A DNA stretch of 64,000 bases, from positions 985,265-1,049,264 of the forward strand of contig CAADRB010000040.1 in assembly GCA_900708905.1 (NCBI GenBank), written 5' to 3'. Source of the DNA: Hymenolepis diminuta. Its lineage: Eukaryota > Platyhelminthes > Cestoda > Cyclophyllidea > Hymenolepididae. Both the position numbers and the translations under genes were made by a program. Each line of letters starts with the position of its first letter. Positions within the stretch are counted from its first letter, which is position 1. Below, piece after piece: positions 12,831 to 27,212 of the stretch. Under the pieces are notes generated by a model. That model searched no databases. It was not told where the DNA came from and saw nothing but the letters and a program-made list of their open reading frames with translations.

Positions 12831-15800
12831 TGTAAAAACACTACTGCAACATCTTTATTTATATTTCAATATTGCACTTTATTGCAATAGTGGTGATTTT
12901 TATCATTTGGAAGTCAAATTTTAATTATAATAAATAGGATAACAGTAACCACTAGCAGCTAATCTAAATTAATTACGCTCAGACGTTTTCTGAAATTGTA
13001 TCTAGGACAGTAGATGTGTGCTTTATTAAATATCAAAAACTCCAAATCCTTGTGCGAATTAAAGATCATTAAATAGGATGCAATGTTGAGTTATTCTACT
13101 TGCGTTTCATATTAACCGTTTTCCAATCAATTTATAACTTCAGATATTGAGTTAAGATGTTGTTTTTCTAGCATTTAGATTTAGCAGACCCCCCTCCCCC
13201 TCCCTTAGTTGTTTCAATTTCGCGAACATATTGATTTATTTTTAAATTTAATATTATTATTACTTCTGATAAAGCAAGAGGCTTACAAGTATTAATCAGG
13301 AGACCGAATCTGAACTTGCCTAATAGGAAAATATTCCAGCGAGGAATAAAACAGAAGAAGTTTATAGGAGTATTAGGATATTAAGTGTCGTACTATATTT
13401 GAAATTTGGAAGTGCTGAGATGTTCATTTCTCATAAGGGATATAATTCATTTTACACCGTTTAGACGTGCAAAATTTAAATTTTAATGATTCAACCTCTG
13501 AGTTTTTGAGTAAGTTCATGTTCGCGATGCTCAAAACTTGCTGATTAGATGATTTAAGTAAACGGTTGTGCCACAATAAGTTTATTTACAAACACGAGCT
13601 GGTAGACAAGGCTAGCAAACGAATTTTAAACTTATCAGAACTCACTGGAGTTTACTCAAGGTGAATTCTAATAATCTAGGATAGCAAGTTTTTAGTTCGA
13701 AATTCTCAAACTAACCCGAAACGACTGATTACTCACCATTAAGGAGCAATTCCTAGCATTCCATCCGATTACGATTATTAGCTTCTAATCAAAGGAGTTA
13801 GCAATCATTAACCATATATGTGGTCGGATGCTGAATCACCAAACAACAGTATTTCTTAGGAGTTATTTAATCATTTAAGATCTTGTCGGAATTAGGCGAC
13901 CAGAGATCATAAGTATAGTAAGATTATGAAAAATAATTAAGAAATAATCTGGAATTTTAAAAATCAAGCAGTTTAATCAGTTTTATTTGAAGTTTTACAA
14001 AAGATATATGTCTTAATGATCGTTCAGATAAACAATTAATGTTTGCAGTAAAAATTATTTGGATATAAAATGTAAGGCTTTCTTATCGAAGGGCAAGGTA
14101 AATAAGATATGAAAAATTCGTTCTCAAAAAGTGAATAATTCACTCCAGTCTCCATGGCCTTAACAATTCGAATATCTGCGAAGTTCGAACCGATTGGGGT
14201 CAAGGGAACTGTTTTTCATAAATTGTTTCAATTTCACGTATTTTTATAAATAGATCCAATTCGTTCGATACTAGTAAACAGTTTGCACCGCGAAGTACTC
14301 AAATTGAAAGATGGTTCTATCACAAGTATCAGTATTCCTGCAGAGCATTGAAGCTGGTAAAAGCTGAAATTGAAATTTTGATGTCGGCTCAAAATGTTAA
14401 CTTAACAGAGCTTAATAAGCAGTGTTTAATAAAAATAGCATATCGATTTTTTCTTTTCCTACCTGCAATAACACAAGCTTTTTGTCTAAACTGGCCTTCA
14501 ACAACTGTTTGAGTGTTTAATGAAGCATAGTATATTATCATCCTAGTAAATTATATCATTTTAAGGTCATATTAGTTTCTATCTTGGCTATTCGAACAAC
14601 AAATATCTGAATTTGTTAAACAGCCATCCAAATTAATAGGCTGGTCAATAGTCTTTGACCATTGAGGACACAAGTCAGTAACCAGTAATTTAATCCTCTG
14701 AAATTTGGAAATTGAAACATAAAGCAATGAATTATAAGGGAGAAGTAAAAAGCGCGTATCCTAAATGCAAATGTCAAATTTTGGTAGAGGAATTTTGGTT
14801 TGTCAACTTTAATTCTCTTCGATCGCCTTCTAATAAGCCAGATATCGTTGCTTCATTGATTTTTGCATTTAAAAGTTTTCCAATGAGGAGAAATTTGATT
14901 TCCTTTGAGTAAGGATAATTACCTAATTGGTGATTCAGGTCGGCTGCGACCTCTTTAATCATCAGGTAGTCCCTATTGTCCACTAATTCTGCATTTTATT
15001 CTCATTAATTTTGCATTGACTGAATTCTATGTAGATAAATCATTTTTAATTTCCTTCCCTCAAATAAACTTACAAAACAACCTCCTTCTGTATTTACCCA
15101 ATAAAACATTAATTACTTCCAAATCTTCTGACTTTGGGCATATTGGGACTGGTTATTTAGCTACCACATCCTTTATTATTAGGAGCTAGAAATTGTGGCG
15201 TTCCAAATAGTAGTTTAAACTTCTAATCAAGTACTTCAATAACCTTTAAATCAACTCTTTAGGTAGAATTCATGATGTATTCACAATTTGGTAATCCAAA
15301 ATTGGAATAAAAACCCCGAAACAGAAGCAAGGAAGCTCTTCTTGACCTGAGAGATTTCAAGAAGATTTTATTTTCCCTAAGATGGGCAGGGAAAGACACT
15401 TCCTGTAATTCAGAGCTTGATTTACGCAAGTGAATAGTGATACATCCTATAGAGAAATGTGCAGAATTTGAGTAATATATTTAAATAAATGAATAGTTCG
15501 CAAGATTATACCAATGCACAAACATTCAAATAACACTTTTACACAGAAATAATAATCTTGAATTTGTGTTATCATAATTTTTGGCAGACATTTTTCAAAT
15601 AACGAAGTAAAAATTATTGGTAAATACAATAAAATAGATAAATAAGTTTCTGGAATGACTAACCGGACTAATGTTTCAGGTAATGATTTTACTGAAATCT
15701 GGACGTCTAACATAAAATTAAAAAGTTTTGCTTTTCGTCACCTTCTGAATAATCAGTCACCATCGGTTCACCATGCCCTGCAGTTCGACTGGTAGAGAAA

Positions 15801-16574
15801 AGAACAACACGACTGTGAAACTATTAAAATATTTTCGAAAATACTGCGAATATAGTAACCAACGCAACACTCTCTGTTAACATGGGAATTTGAACGAGGT
15901 ACCTGATGACTAATGCCGCTAATTTCGTTTAACATCTGATCACTTTAATATTTATGATTTAATTATATGTTATTCAGCACCTACAAGTTGGAAATACGAA
16001 GTTGAAATAAAAGACCGACTTCTAGTATGGATGCTAAAGTCAGCGTACAAACCCTCTTGACATAATAATTATTATCAATAACAGAGGAAAAATTTACTTT
16101 TCAATCACGAAAAAATATCTAAACAGGAAGAATAGTGAGATAGTTCTATAAAGAATGAAGAAGGGGAAGATAAATGCAGAACATTAAAATCGGATCCTCC
16201 AAAAAATTTTGCTTCATTTGAATTCTAAATCCGTCAGGTAGTCCACTTTTTACTGCATGAGTATAGTACAGTACCGAATCTCAGACTTTAGTATTTGCTG
16301 GGGGCCAAATCGAGTACTTTCGGTGCGTTCGATCGAGTACACTAAGAGTGCACTCGGTGCACTCGTAAGTTCATTCTTCATGTGCTGAACTATCAATTTT
16401 TGGTCTTCTACGTTCAGACTTGAATATTTAAGATCATCGGTGAAAAATATCAAAATTAGAAAGTACTATCAAAATATTTCTTGGAAAACATGTCTTAAAA
16501 TTACTATACCTTTAATTGGAACTCTGGAAATCAGAATTCTGAATTATGAACACAGCAATAACAGAGATTATAGT
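12831..16574. other. Intergenic AT-rich DNA
   Basis: No gene found. A possible, heavily decayed minus-strand SINE copy lies at about 15850-15935 (minus-strand CGTTCAAATTCCC resembles box B), but it is too weak to list on its own. A C-rich tract (runs of C broken by T) occurs at 13191-13205. Confidence 0.5.
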
Positions 16575-16760
16575 GAAAAGAGGTATCTTGAAGTAATTGT
16601 TGAAAAACTCCCACTTATGAGATTTAATTTGAACCTCTATATTATCCAAACGTAACAAATTGCAGTAGACATTTCCACTCATTAGGGGTGCGCCAGTGGG
16701 AATCGAGCTCGTGACTTCTGACATAGCTGTGACAAATGCGCCGCTGAAGCATACATAAAT
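16575..16760 (-). repeat. tRNA-like SINE, copy 2
   Basis: On the minus strand it reads a GTCAGAAGTCACGAG block, the box B-like GAGCTCGATTCCC (16698-16710), GGCGCACCCCTAATGAGTGG, and a tail with ATAATATAGAGG. It lines up nearly end to end with the copies at 25.4 and 47.2 kb. The small open frames crossing it on both strands are not genes. Confidence 0.65.
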
Positions 16761-19700
16761 ATAAATTAATCAGGTTAAGATAGAAAAGTAAACCAGAGCA
16801 CTTAAGTTGTGACAAATAGAGAGATATAGAGGTATTAATCTTCACAGTTAATTCAGAATTTCCTGAGTACAAGTCCCTTCACTATCATAGATCTAACTTG
16901 TTTATTACCTCAAAATAAAGACCACTCCTTTACGTTTTATACTACTGACTACATTAGAATTCCTTTAAATTTCAGGTAAAACACCGTTGGTGAAATAATT
17001 CCCTTATTAAGTTTGAATAACTATTAGATAAAAAACCAATCATTTTGCTTCAGTATTCAATTGCTGAACGCTTTATAGGTCAATAAATCGTATCGAAATG
17101 TACAGATTCACTTATTAGAAAGAAAACCCAATAGATTCCATTAAGAAGAAATTAAATAAATTATATAATTAATTAGAGCAATTTAAACTACATTTGATTT
17201 AAAATTGAAATATTTTTGAACTAAAAAACGTTAGCGCCATAATTTACTGTTATAAATTATTAAGCAGCTATTTAGTTAATTCCCATCACAGTATAAATTT
17301 GATGGACGTTTTATTGCTGAAGTCTTGTTTTTCATTACTAAAGCTAAAATAAAACTAGTTTCATTCAAGATTGTTTTTCTAGATGCTCTTAAATGGTTTA
17401 ATTGCCTGTGTAACTAATGCGATATTTTAAAACTGAAGATAGGCATCTTCCTAAACATTTAAATACTTCATACTGCTGAAAGCGTCTGAATGGTCTGATT
17501 CCACAATTGTCTCTGTCTGAATTTTCCCATGTGAGTGCTAATAAAGATTTTCTCTTAGATCTCTTCTCATTATTATGTGGATTAGAGGGCGTTAAAACAT
17601 TAAGAAATGAGATTTAATGAAATATTTACGTCAAAATGCAATTAAGCTTTTTTATTCAGTAATAAATAAAATCACATTAGTGGTTTAAATTTGGCAATTA
17701 AGTCTGAGAAACAATGGTGAGTAAAGTGGAAAAGAGCCTGAAGGATTAAAAACTGCTCTTCGAGATTTCTCTCCTCGTAAGTCTTATAATTGAAAATATT
17801 TTATTCTTAAATTCAGAATTTTTAGTAAGCGTTATCCTTGGCTTGTTTGATAAAATGTTTTATAGGAGGATTTTGAACCATTTGTATAGGCTGTGATACT
17901 GCTAGGCGCTCACTGAGGTTGCACTGTGGCTACACTTGCACAAACTCAGAAAATATTGCTCAAATGACGATTCATTTAATGAAAAAGTGTTTATCTATAT
18001 AGACTTTGGTGCTAAGGCAATGATTGACTACTTCAGTGGCATTGAATTCCAATAATCTGTAATTCAGTGCTTTTGGAAAGAAACCTTTGAACTTTGATCA
18101 GGTTCATCAAAAATATTTGAATTAGTCTATAGAGTTATTATAAAAAATTGATTAATTTATTTCATATTAAAGACCTAAGATACTGATATTAATATTATAT
18201 TGGGTGGGGAATGGAAAAATTTTAGAAGTAGCATTTTGATTTGCTGGAGATTAAAACTTTGTAGGAATCTGTACTGAATATCAGTTTTCCGGGAATGAAG
18301 ATGATAACCCGTTTCAGTAAATAGTCTTTGGATTTATAAATCACTTTTGCAAAATGGCAATATAAGAATTCTATCAATACAAATATAACTGACACAGATA
18401 TTTGACAAGTGATTACAAGTGGTAACTATAGCTCGAAGTGATATGACGTATGTATACTTAGAGTGGCTATAATTGTTTATAACCAGAAGTAAGAAAAAAT
18501 TTTTATGCCTACCGTCAAAATGCACTCGTTATTTTTTAATATAACAATAATATACACGAATATTTTTTTATTTACGCAAGTAGTTTACGAAATGTTCGCT
18601 CTCGTACGTTTCCTAAAGAGGCAACAACCAGAAGCAAAATCGCATCGTGTCTGTTAAAGCTGACTGCAGAAACTCAGCAAATGCATTGCGTTCAACATTT
18701 CATGCAGTTGTCCAAAAATAGGTCATCGCTACGAGTGGTTGGGCTTTTTCCCAACGACATCACGTGACACAACTAATACCGGTGGTTGAGCTAAATCGAG
18801 GGGCTAAATATCTGTTCAGAAAATAGAATATTTCTCGTTGCTATTTCGCATAAGAGGCTTCTTAGTTGTTGATAGATGTGCAACGTTTTGAACGCAGGTA
18901 GTAGTAAGTTATTGTTTAAAGAGAACGTGTTCAAGCCTGGAGAAGCCAATCTCTTATAATATCCTTCTGAATGCGAATCACAATGAGAGAGTCCGACGCG
19001 TATTTATATGAATATAGGGAACAAAGATATTGACGCTTACATTAGATGGCAAATGACTACCAGCATAATTTTGGGAAGAGATATGATGTACGTAAGCGAG
19101 GCGAATAAGTAGATATGCAGATACCATATTTTGACCATATACTAGAAATGGGTGCAATTTGATGTAGCGCAGCTCCCCCCTTTTGAGATACCCAAAGAAG
19201 ATAAAATAATGTAATGTTGACCAGTATATACTGTGGTATAAGTGAGATAAGTAAGAAATTTCCTCTCCACCTCAGAATTCCGACCTATTTACAATTGGGA
19301 TGTAATCTACCCCTGTAAAAATTCCGGTTAAAAGTATTCTTTAGTCTTCCTCGAAGATCTAAGCGATTGTTGTCAATTTAGAGCGTGTTGAGTATCTTGT
19401 CATGATGAAGTGATACTCACAATTATATCACAAATATAAATAAATTCTAGCAAAAATTCATTTAGACCCCCAAATCCATATAAAAATTTCCCATTTCTTG
19501 GCACATCAGACGAAACCTCCCAAAAATATTTTGGCTGAAATAAGCTGAGAAGAATGTTCACTTCAGTAACCGAGATTCTACAGATCTTTACATTGCCGGT
19601 GCATAATGTAAACGAACGCATTTCCCATTCACTCCTTTTGTAGAATGGAATCTCCAATGCCTTTGAATTTTACCGATGAATCACCATATTTCTTTGGGAA

Positions 19701-19904
19701 ACTGTCTGTGGGATCAAGAGGAGAAATCCACACCTGGAAAGTAAGCTTATTCTTGCGAAGTTCAAGGAACATTTTCTGCATCACAGAAAGGGTAAATGTA
19801 AGGTATTTTAGTAAAGAAATTTAACTTGGTTAAACTCAAAGTGTAAATGCATTGGATTGTAAATCAGTAATAAAAGTGAGGCTATAATGAAAACAATGTG
19901 AGTA
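16761..19904. other. Intergenic AT-rich DNA
   Basis: No gene found. A less AT-rich patch at 18590-18790 holds an E-box (CACGTG) and a short GTTGGG/CCCAAC hairpin, but has no associated coding sequence. Confidence 0.55.
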
Positions 19905-20284
19905 GTTTGCCAGAGAAAATTGATGGTGCAAACATAAGTAGTGTTGAGGTTGGAGTAACAACTAATGAATGGCAGGTTACAGCAACAAACCACACTTCAA
20001 AAAAGTAGAACACAAAAGGTTGCATAGACCAGCGTGTATAAAATAAACTACGAGGGGAATTCGAAGAAGAGAGGGAAGGGAGGAGGCAGAACAGATGGAA
20101 GTGTAGGAATTGGTGACTGATAAGCGTGTCTGCCCGTGCGTGTGTGCGCGTGGAGATACAAAGACAGTTTATATGAGTCACTTGGGCAAGCACACGCCTG
20201 AGAATATGAGTGCAGTGTACTTTTAATGGAGCGGGACGGTTATAGAAAGGGGGGGGGAATCGATGAGTGAGTTTAGACAAGACA
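19905..20284 (-). mobile_element. LTR-like element, copy C
   Basis: On the minus strand it begins TGTCTTGTCTAAAC, then has CGTCCCGCTCCATTAAAAGT, GTGACTCATATAAACTG (a good TATA box), and the family's pyrimidine-rich tract, ending in diverged sequence near 19905. The 132-codon frame across it is produced by the pyrimidine-rich composition and matches no protein family. A run of nine G residues at 20249-20257 is a local expansion. Confidence 0.65.
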
Positions 20285-23200
20285 GGAGTATTGAGTCAGA
20301 AGGTCATAAAAACGTCTCCGCAGATTCCTGAATGAAAAACTAAAGTATTTTCATAGAGAATGCGAAAAAGAGCAATTTTGGAAAATATATACAACCATCA
20401 TTCAAGTACTTTAATTTCCATTGCAAATCTTTGAGAGAAACGAGTTTAAAATAATTTTCTTCCCATTCATTAGAATTAATATGGTACACATTTCGAATAC
20501 CCAAAAAAATTGACAAATAACTCAATGAACACCTTATGTTTACTCTAATAATCCTGCTAGTATTTTAGCTATCATAAGAAATGCATACCTGAAGTGGTTG
20601 ACCAACCGTTCAAATTTATGAACTGTCTGCTGAACTCTGGACTACGTAAATATTAATTTACCAATTAACAATGGCCGAAATTTAGGCATTGGAGTATTAG
20701 AACTTACAGTGATGGACTACCCCGAAAAGCTGAAGTATTAAAACGAATGGTTTGAATTCCATGATCAAGGTTTAAAAGATTATTCAAATGCTTTGTCTTT
20801 ATTGTCTCTTACTCTGAAAATAGTATATTTTCCTAGCTTATGGTAGTCGAAAAATAAATATTTGTGTTTATTTTAAATAAAATATTATTGGGTATTTCAT
20901 TTGACACATTCGGAGATTTACTCAATTCAGTGACATCCATAGCATATCAAGAGTATTTATTTTTTTAATCAAATTTCTTAGCATAATTTGAAGAATGCAA
21001 CGGGAATATCAAGAAAAAGGAATTATTTTGAAAAATTTATGTTCATTTTCATTTATTGCACTTGAAGCCAAGGCCCATAGACTTTTCATTTTTGAATACA
21101 TTAGGATAACGATTCGCTCAATTTGCATAAAAGTCACACATTGGTCTTTAATCAAATCCACTGCCTACTCAAAAAGCTAAAATTTAATCACTCGATCCAA
21201 AGCAGCAATGGGGTTCAAGGTAATATTTCCATTAGAAAGCTGTGCCAATTAGGCAAAATAGAATTAGAGCATTAAAATTGACACCTCTTGCTACTAAAAT
21301 CCTTATTTGAAGTCAATTTTACTGTTTTTAAGTTCTGATTGACTTAGAGTGTGTTTGGCTTTCATTTTGTGGCTTTAAAACTATTGTCTTAAGTAAGCAA
21401 ATCGGATTTTTAATGCGTCAAATTTTTCCCCATCTGAGTTGCCTGATATTTGTCAGTTCGGAAGAGTGGCTGAATATTACAGCAATATAATATGGGTCGA
21501 AGGAAGGGGAGCGAGTTGTGGTAGAAAAGGTAGTAAGGTAGTAGTAGTAGTAAGTAAAGGTAGTAAAATTTTTCATATTTTCATCTTTCTTCTCGGTAAT
21601 CAACCACTACATTCTTTGCAAAGCCTCCAACGCCCAGATTCCCGAACATGTCCCTTTTATTTGACCGAATTTATGTCCTCGGCCTTCAGTATTTTCAGAA
21701 ACTTTAATTTATTAATTTATTTGGCCAACAAATTAGAATACATATTCTGTTAATAACCGTGAAATTAAGAGGATGAGGAGGGCTAACGTGATTAGAACAT
21801 AGTGAAATTAACAAGGGTTCACTCAAGATTATTATTATATTCTAATTCATTGAGTGAATAAGGACAACAAATAAATAAATATGAGATGGAGTTTCTGAAA
21901 TATTAGAAACGCTATTGATATACTGATGAATTCAGCGTCAGTCATTCTGATTTTCTTTTCCTTTTCCCTTATTAATACCAGTAACATCTGACTGATCTAG
22001 TTAAGATGAAGTAGGTCTTTTATTTTTACGTAATTTTCTTTGAAGTTGGACAACATGTCTATATTTCTGATAAAGTAATAACCACAAGCACTCTTTAAAT
22101 AAATTCATTAAGCCAATTAGATGAACGGCTTTGGCTGAGTTCTATGTGGTTAATTATTGGCTTCTGTCATTTGAATTTGTGCCAAATAGGTATAAAAGAG
22201 TTTTTTTTGTGGGGCGGAGGATTTTATGTCGAATAGCTGGGGATTATAAATAAAATACAATTTTAAAATGCATTTACCCGAATTTTGATTGCCTCCCGAA
22301 GAAATAAAGCAGCATTAATTACATTTTAAGACAGGGTAGGAAGAGGATTTTCGTGAAATCGGAACTCGTGATGAATGTGTTATTTACAAAGTGATTGAAA
22401 AGTAAATTAAATTCGTCCCAGGCCTTTAAATGTTCTCGAGCGTACAAAGTTATCAGCACATTGTGCATTTTTGAATCTATTGAGTTTGGGTGCTTAGATA
22501 TTAAAGACTCATTACAGATATTTGTGCTCACAGCGACACAAAAAACAGTCGAAAATCGGCAATTCATATTTAAATTAATCTTTTGTGCCATATTTAATTT
22601 CCTTTCACAAGATCTAGTAAATTACTAAACTGGTTTGTCTTTTAAACTGAAAGTAACCCAACAGTCACCTTGCTCACAGTTAAAACATTTAGTCGCTTTT
22701 AACTGCCATTACAGATAATTAGCGGTTAATTGAAATACAACTTCTATTTTAAAGCAAATGATTTTGAAAGATTTAAATCGCTAAATTGTCAGATTCGACA
22801 TATTCTATTAATACTAAAAATGTGCCACATTTCGCATGTAGATTAATATCCATAGTTGTAGGCACGTACGAAAATGTGGAACTTAAACAGACTGAGCATT
22901 CTGATTATGTATATCATATAAAATGGTAATTTTTCCTCTTTCCCTACGGATAATAATGATAGTTGTTTTACCCTAAAAATATTATATGATAAATAGCACT
23001 TAGAACTTTCGAGCAGTCATAATAGTTTATGTGGTTGGCGAAATGAGACCGGCATAACTTAAATATATGCTTAGTTTACCTATAAAATGGTCACATAGGC
23101 CATTCAGGAACCTGGTGACTTAAGAAATTGTCGCCAGTAGGAATTAGAGATTCTGTTCACTTAATTAATTCACTCGATCAATAAGCACTGAATATCACAA

Positions 23201-25357
23201 AGACGAACTCACCCAGATATTGGGGAATCAGGGCATGGAATATGAACTTCGATACTTTTAAAAATTTTAAAGTGAACCAATCGTTGTATGATAGAATGTA
23301 TTTCTTCATACATCTAAAATTCAGATATGGACTGACTGTTGACGTCATGACCTAATTGGATGCCTCTACTTGAATATTCACCTTTCCAATATTTTCATAA
23401 AATATTACAAGAAGAAGACTGATTTCTTTCTTAACCAATGTTTTTCTAAAGAAAGAATACAAATACTTCTCCAAAATATTGGAAAGTGCAGGAAGAGAGA
23501 AGAAAACCAACGACACCAGCACACAACGAAAGGAAGTTAAAAATAAAAAATTGTTGTAAAGAACTCATTAGATGCCCGTTGGTCACATATTTCTAAACGT
23601 TCCTTGATGAGGGTTCGAAAACGCAGATACGGTTGTAAAGCAATAATATTTCCATCCAGTGTTATAAAAGGATTTTATTGTAAAGCCTACCGGTTTAGCC
23701 TGTTTCTTTCAACTAAGCATATTTAAAACACGATTCACCAGATTACCTACAAACCGAAACATCAAAGTCAGCACACTTTTAATGATTTAATAGAACAGTC
23801 GTCGTGTCTGGAACTTGGAAACCTCAGGTAATATATTTAATATATCAGTTGACATAGTATATAGAAGTAAAATAATATATTGCGATTTTCATTTGGAGGC
23901 CGATTTTATCACTATTTCTTCACAAAAGAAACGTGCTTCTAAATTTCTTCTCATATAATTTGTACCTAAAGCACATTGCAAACTGTATAAATTTTACTGA
24001 ATGAATTAGAAATACACTTTCAGATGTTACTCATATGAATTACTTAATGAAAATAAGAAGCAATAATAGTGATTTTTATAATCTTTACAAAATTGAATGT
24101 TAATTTAAAAAGTTCATTGCCTTTAAGACCTATTTATTGTGGAATTACCTGCTGTAAATTATGATAAAGGCTTCAATTCCGTTCAAATAGATTATGATAT
24201 ATTGACAAAATTTATAAAAAGGGACTATCGGAACGGGTGGATGTGTAACCTTCAATATTACTTTTGTTAAGGAAAAGAGGTGGAGCGAAAAAAATTTTAT
24301 ATTGCTCGAGATATTTGGGAGTAACATGTTCGGTTGCATATTAGTTTAACGGACTAATGAGTGAAACCTTATTCTGGATGCTCGTTATTCATGAACAACG
24401 ATTTGCGTGCATATGAATTTTCCTGGCCTTATTTCTCAAATGGTTATAAAAATCCGATGCATCATCATGATGCCAATTCTTCAATGGTCTTAAAGTTGGA
24501 ATATATATTGAAATTACCAATCCTATATAGCCTATATTTATATGAACCCACCGAATAAACCTGAGTAGCAGTAATTTGTGAATTTAGTTCTAATTTAATT
24601 TTGGTGGCTTCTCAACCAATCCTGGGATGTTCTAAGTTTGCAAGTATAACAATTCTGTCAGTGTTAAACCACTCAGTTCAGATTTGTTTGACTACTAAAG
24701 AGACTGTGTATTTGTAACTGCATAAGGTATTTTAAAGTGGTCTGTAGGCCTATTCCTATTTTAATAGCTAAGATGGGACTGCTAATATAACTATTTTTGG
24801 CACGAATATATCAATCATGCACATTCAAATATAATTATATCGTCGATGCGAAGCAATATGAATAGGTACAGTATTTCTCGTATTATAATGCATAATTGCA
24901 ATTAAATCAATGTGAATATCATTTCATTTTATGGTAGGAAGAAGTAAATCTTGTCTAAGTGAGTGTACAATTTTCTTAATTCGCAGCTGACTTATTGAAG
25001 TTGAACGGAGCATGACAGACGCAGTTACTGCAAAAGACCGTTGATCAAGATAATAGATGTCATCACCAATCGAATTTACGGTTTAATCACAGCGATTCAT
25101 GGCTGTATTTCTAGCCATTTATTATTATTTTTATTGTTCTCATTTCCAGTTTATCTATAAAATCACATTCTTTGTCGATCAAAAGTGATTGACAGAACTG
25201 GCTGTTTCCATCATCATTCATCAATCTTGTCTCTTCTATATTTCCAGGTCTGGAGGAATTACAGTCGTTGGAGATGTTGGTTGAAGGTAATGAGTTTAAG
25301 TTTCTAATAAGGGATGCAATAAGAGTCACAAAAGTTTTCAAGTCCAATTAAGGATCC
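20285..25357. other. Intergenic AT-rich DNA
   Basis: No gene found. A GTA-rich simple repeat lies at 21519-21571. Open frames here are at most about 100 codons and have no recognisable domain or splice support. Confidence 0.55.
21519..21571. repeat. GTA-rich simple repeat
   Basis: Imperfect tandem GTA/GTAAG units (GGTAGTAAGGTAGTAGTAG and neighbours) form a short microsatellite. Confidence 0.75.
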
Positions 25358-25550
25358 ATTTCCAACGATCATCTTGGGTAAAAAATGGCACCATGAAGTC
25401 TCCCTGGTGAGAGGCTCGAGTTCTGCCACCTTCTATACTAGCCACACATAACGAAGTTCAGTCGGCCATTCCGCACACAGGGAATATGCCAATGGGAGTT
25501 GAACCAGTGACCACTGACATGGCGGACGTGTACAGCGACCCTAATGAAAC
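25358..25550 (-). repeat. tRNA-like SINE, copy 3 (best box B)
   Basis: Minus-strand copy with an exact-looking box B, GGTTCAACTCCC (25494-25505), preceded by ACGTCCGCCATGTCAGTGG. Downstream it has GGAATGGCCGACTG, a TATAGAAGGTGGCAG block, CTCTCACCAGGGAGAC and a 3' end with AAGATGATCGTTGGAAA. Total length is about 190 bp. The 3' end matches copy 6 (AAGATGAGCGTTGGAAA), which defines the family's terminus; there is no poly-A tail. Confidence 0.7.
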
Positions 25551-27212
25551 TGACTTAAATTTGTCCTTGATTTTTGAATACTTCCTTTCTGCTATATGAT
25601 TAAAGGTCATAATCTCAGAGTATCTGCCTTGTGCAAACTTGTTTCATATTATTTACTAAACGACTGGCGGAAGCAAAATTAATATTTCTAAAATAATTAA
25701 ATACTTTTATCATAAGACCAATTATATATTATTTATTAAAAAAGAGATGTGCCCTCAAATAACTCAACAGGGTAAAGTAACATTAAATAAATTATTGAAT
25801 TAATAAGCACGTACGTCAATACTAATTTTATTCATAAATCACTTTGCGACTTGATTTTTTGCTTTTATAATTACTACCTTAATAGTATCTCAGACGTCCT
25901 TATAATTCCCCTTGGTTAACTGCGAAATATTTCAGCACATTGTATTTAGGTAACACATGTCAAAGTCTTGCAAATATGATAAAGTATTAAAAATTGGAGT
26001 TTTAAACCCACCTATGGCACTCAATAGAGTTCATTGGTTATTTTTGACTTGTTAAATTTTCTATACTCATCTTATTGTTTCGAATTAACATAAAAGATAA
26101 ATTAACATAATTAAATTCAAACCAATTTTATTTGATTCCTTAAGCACGAAATTTAATTTTTTTAAAAATATTATATTTGGTTTTAATCATAGAAGAAACA
26201 GTTGATATATGAGATGTCAAAATAATATTAACTAAATTCGTATAGTAAAAACGATCCTAACTCGCCGTCGCTATTTTTCAGTCTCACTTCTTTCATCTCA
26301 TCTAAATTGATAGGTCATATTTTTGTAAGAATTCTTCAATCCTTCTCGTAATAACTTACTGTAAACTAGATCTACCATCTCCCATTTTAGTTTTACTCTA
26401 GTGGGTCAAATTAGCCAATGCACTATTTGCGGAGAGCCATTTTAGTCCCCGTCATTTCCTTTTCTCCTGCATTCATAGCTTGAAATGAATCGAAAAATTC
26501 AGTCCACTTTCTCTATCTTTGCAAAATAGCCATCAAAAGTGGAACGAGGGTTGCACGCCTAATCATTAACCAATGAAATTTGCCCGCAATGTTCAACAAA
26601 ACATACTAGCCAATTAGGACTGAGTGTGAATATTAGTCGGCCTTGGCATGAACAACTATTACGCGGTCGCAAAATTTGCCATAGCTTCGGAACGCTGAGT
26701 GATGCATCACAAGCGCCCATCCCCTCGCTGGATGAATCATGAACATTCAGCACTAACCAATAGAAGTGCCTCCAAATTCTTGTGATCTTGCCCTCTATGT
26801 AATTATTGTCAACTGGCAAAATATCTCCTTTCCTCAGGCCTTTTAATTCAGCCTCAGATTCTATAATTATAAAACAAGAGAAAACCCATTCATATTTGGA
26901 AACATTTTTTCATTTAAAGATTTCTAAAGAGGGAAAGTATAGAGTGGTTAGAGAGGGGTTTCATGTTCATATAGGGTAAAATGAAGATAAATGCCTAGAG
27001 GACGGAACACATCAAAAAATGAAATCCGAATAACAAAGTTACAAATTACCAATCAACAAAATAATAACTAGAGGAACAAACGTTGTATCCGGTTCAATAA
27101 ACATGCTACTTTGGCGGGGTTATAAGTATGAGTGCGTTAGTTGTTGAATGAAGACATGAAATATCACAGAGAAATGGGTCTACGGACTTTTTCTGCTTTT
27201 TTCTCTCAGAGA
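25551..27212. other. Intergenic DNA and 3' flank of the PLEKHH-like gene
   Basis: No second gene is recognised. A less AT-rich patch at 26560-26765 holds three CCAAT boxes. The stretch just below 27213 is the presumed 3' untranslated region of the minus-strand gene; I see no canonical AATAAA signal on that strand in its first 200 bases. Confidence 0.5.

Noticed and set aside
14180..14200. AGTTCGAACC as a tRNA T-arm
   Set aside because: No acceptor stem, D-arm or box A at the right distance; not a tRNA gene.
19882..20280. 132-codon minus-strand frame
   Set aside because: It is LTR-like copy C read through; its similarity to the frame at 7108-7416 is repeat similarity, not protein conservation.
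26559..26819. 86-codon minus-strand frame
   Set aside because: It overlaps the CCAAT-rich patch and has no recognisable protein features; the less AT-rich composition explains the length.
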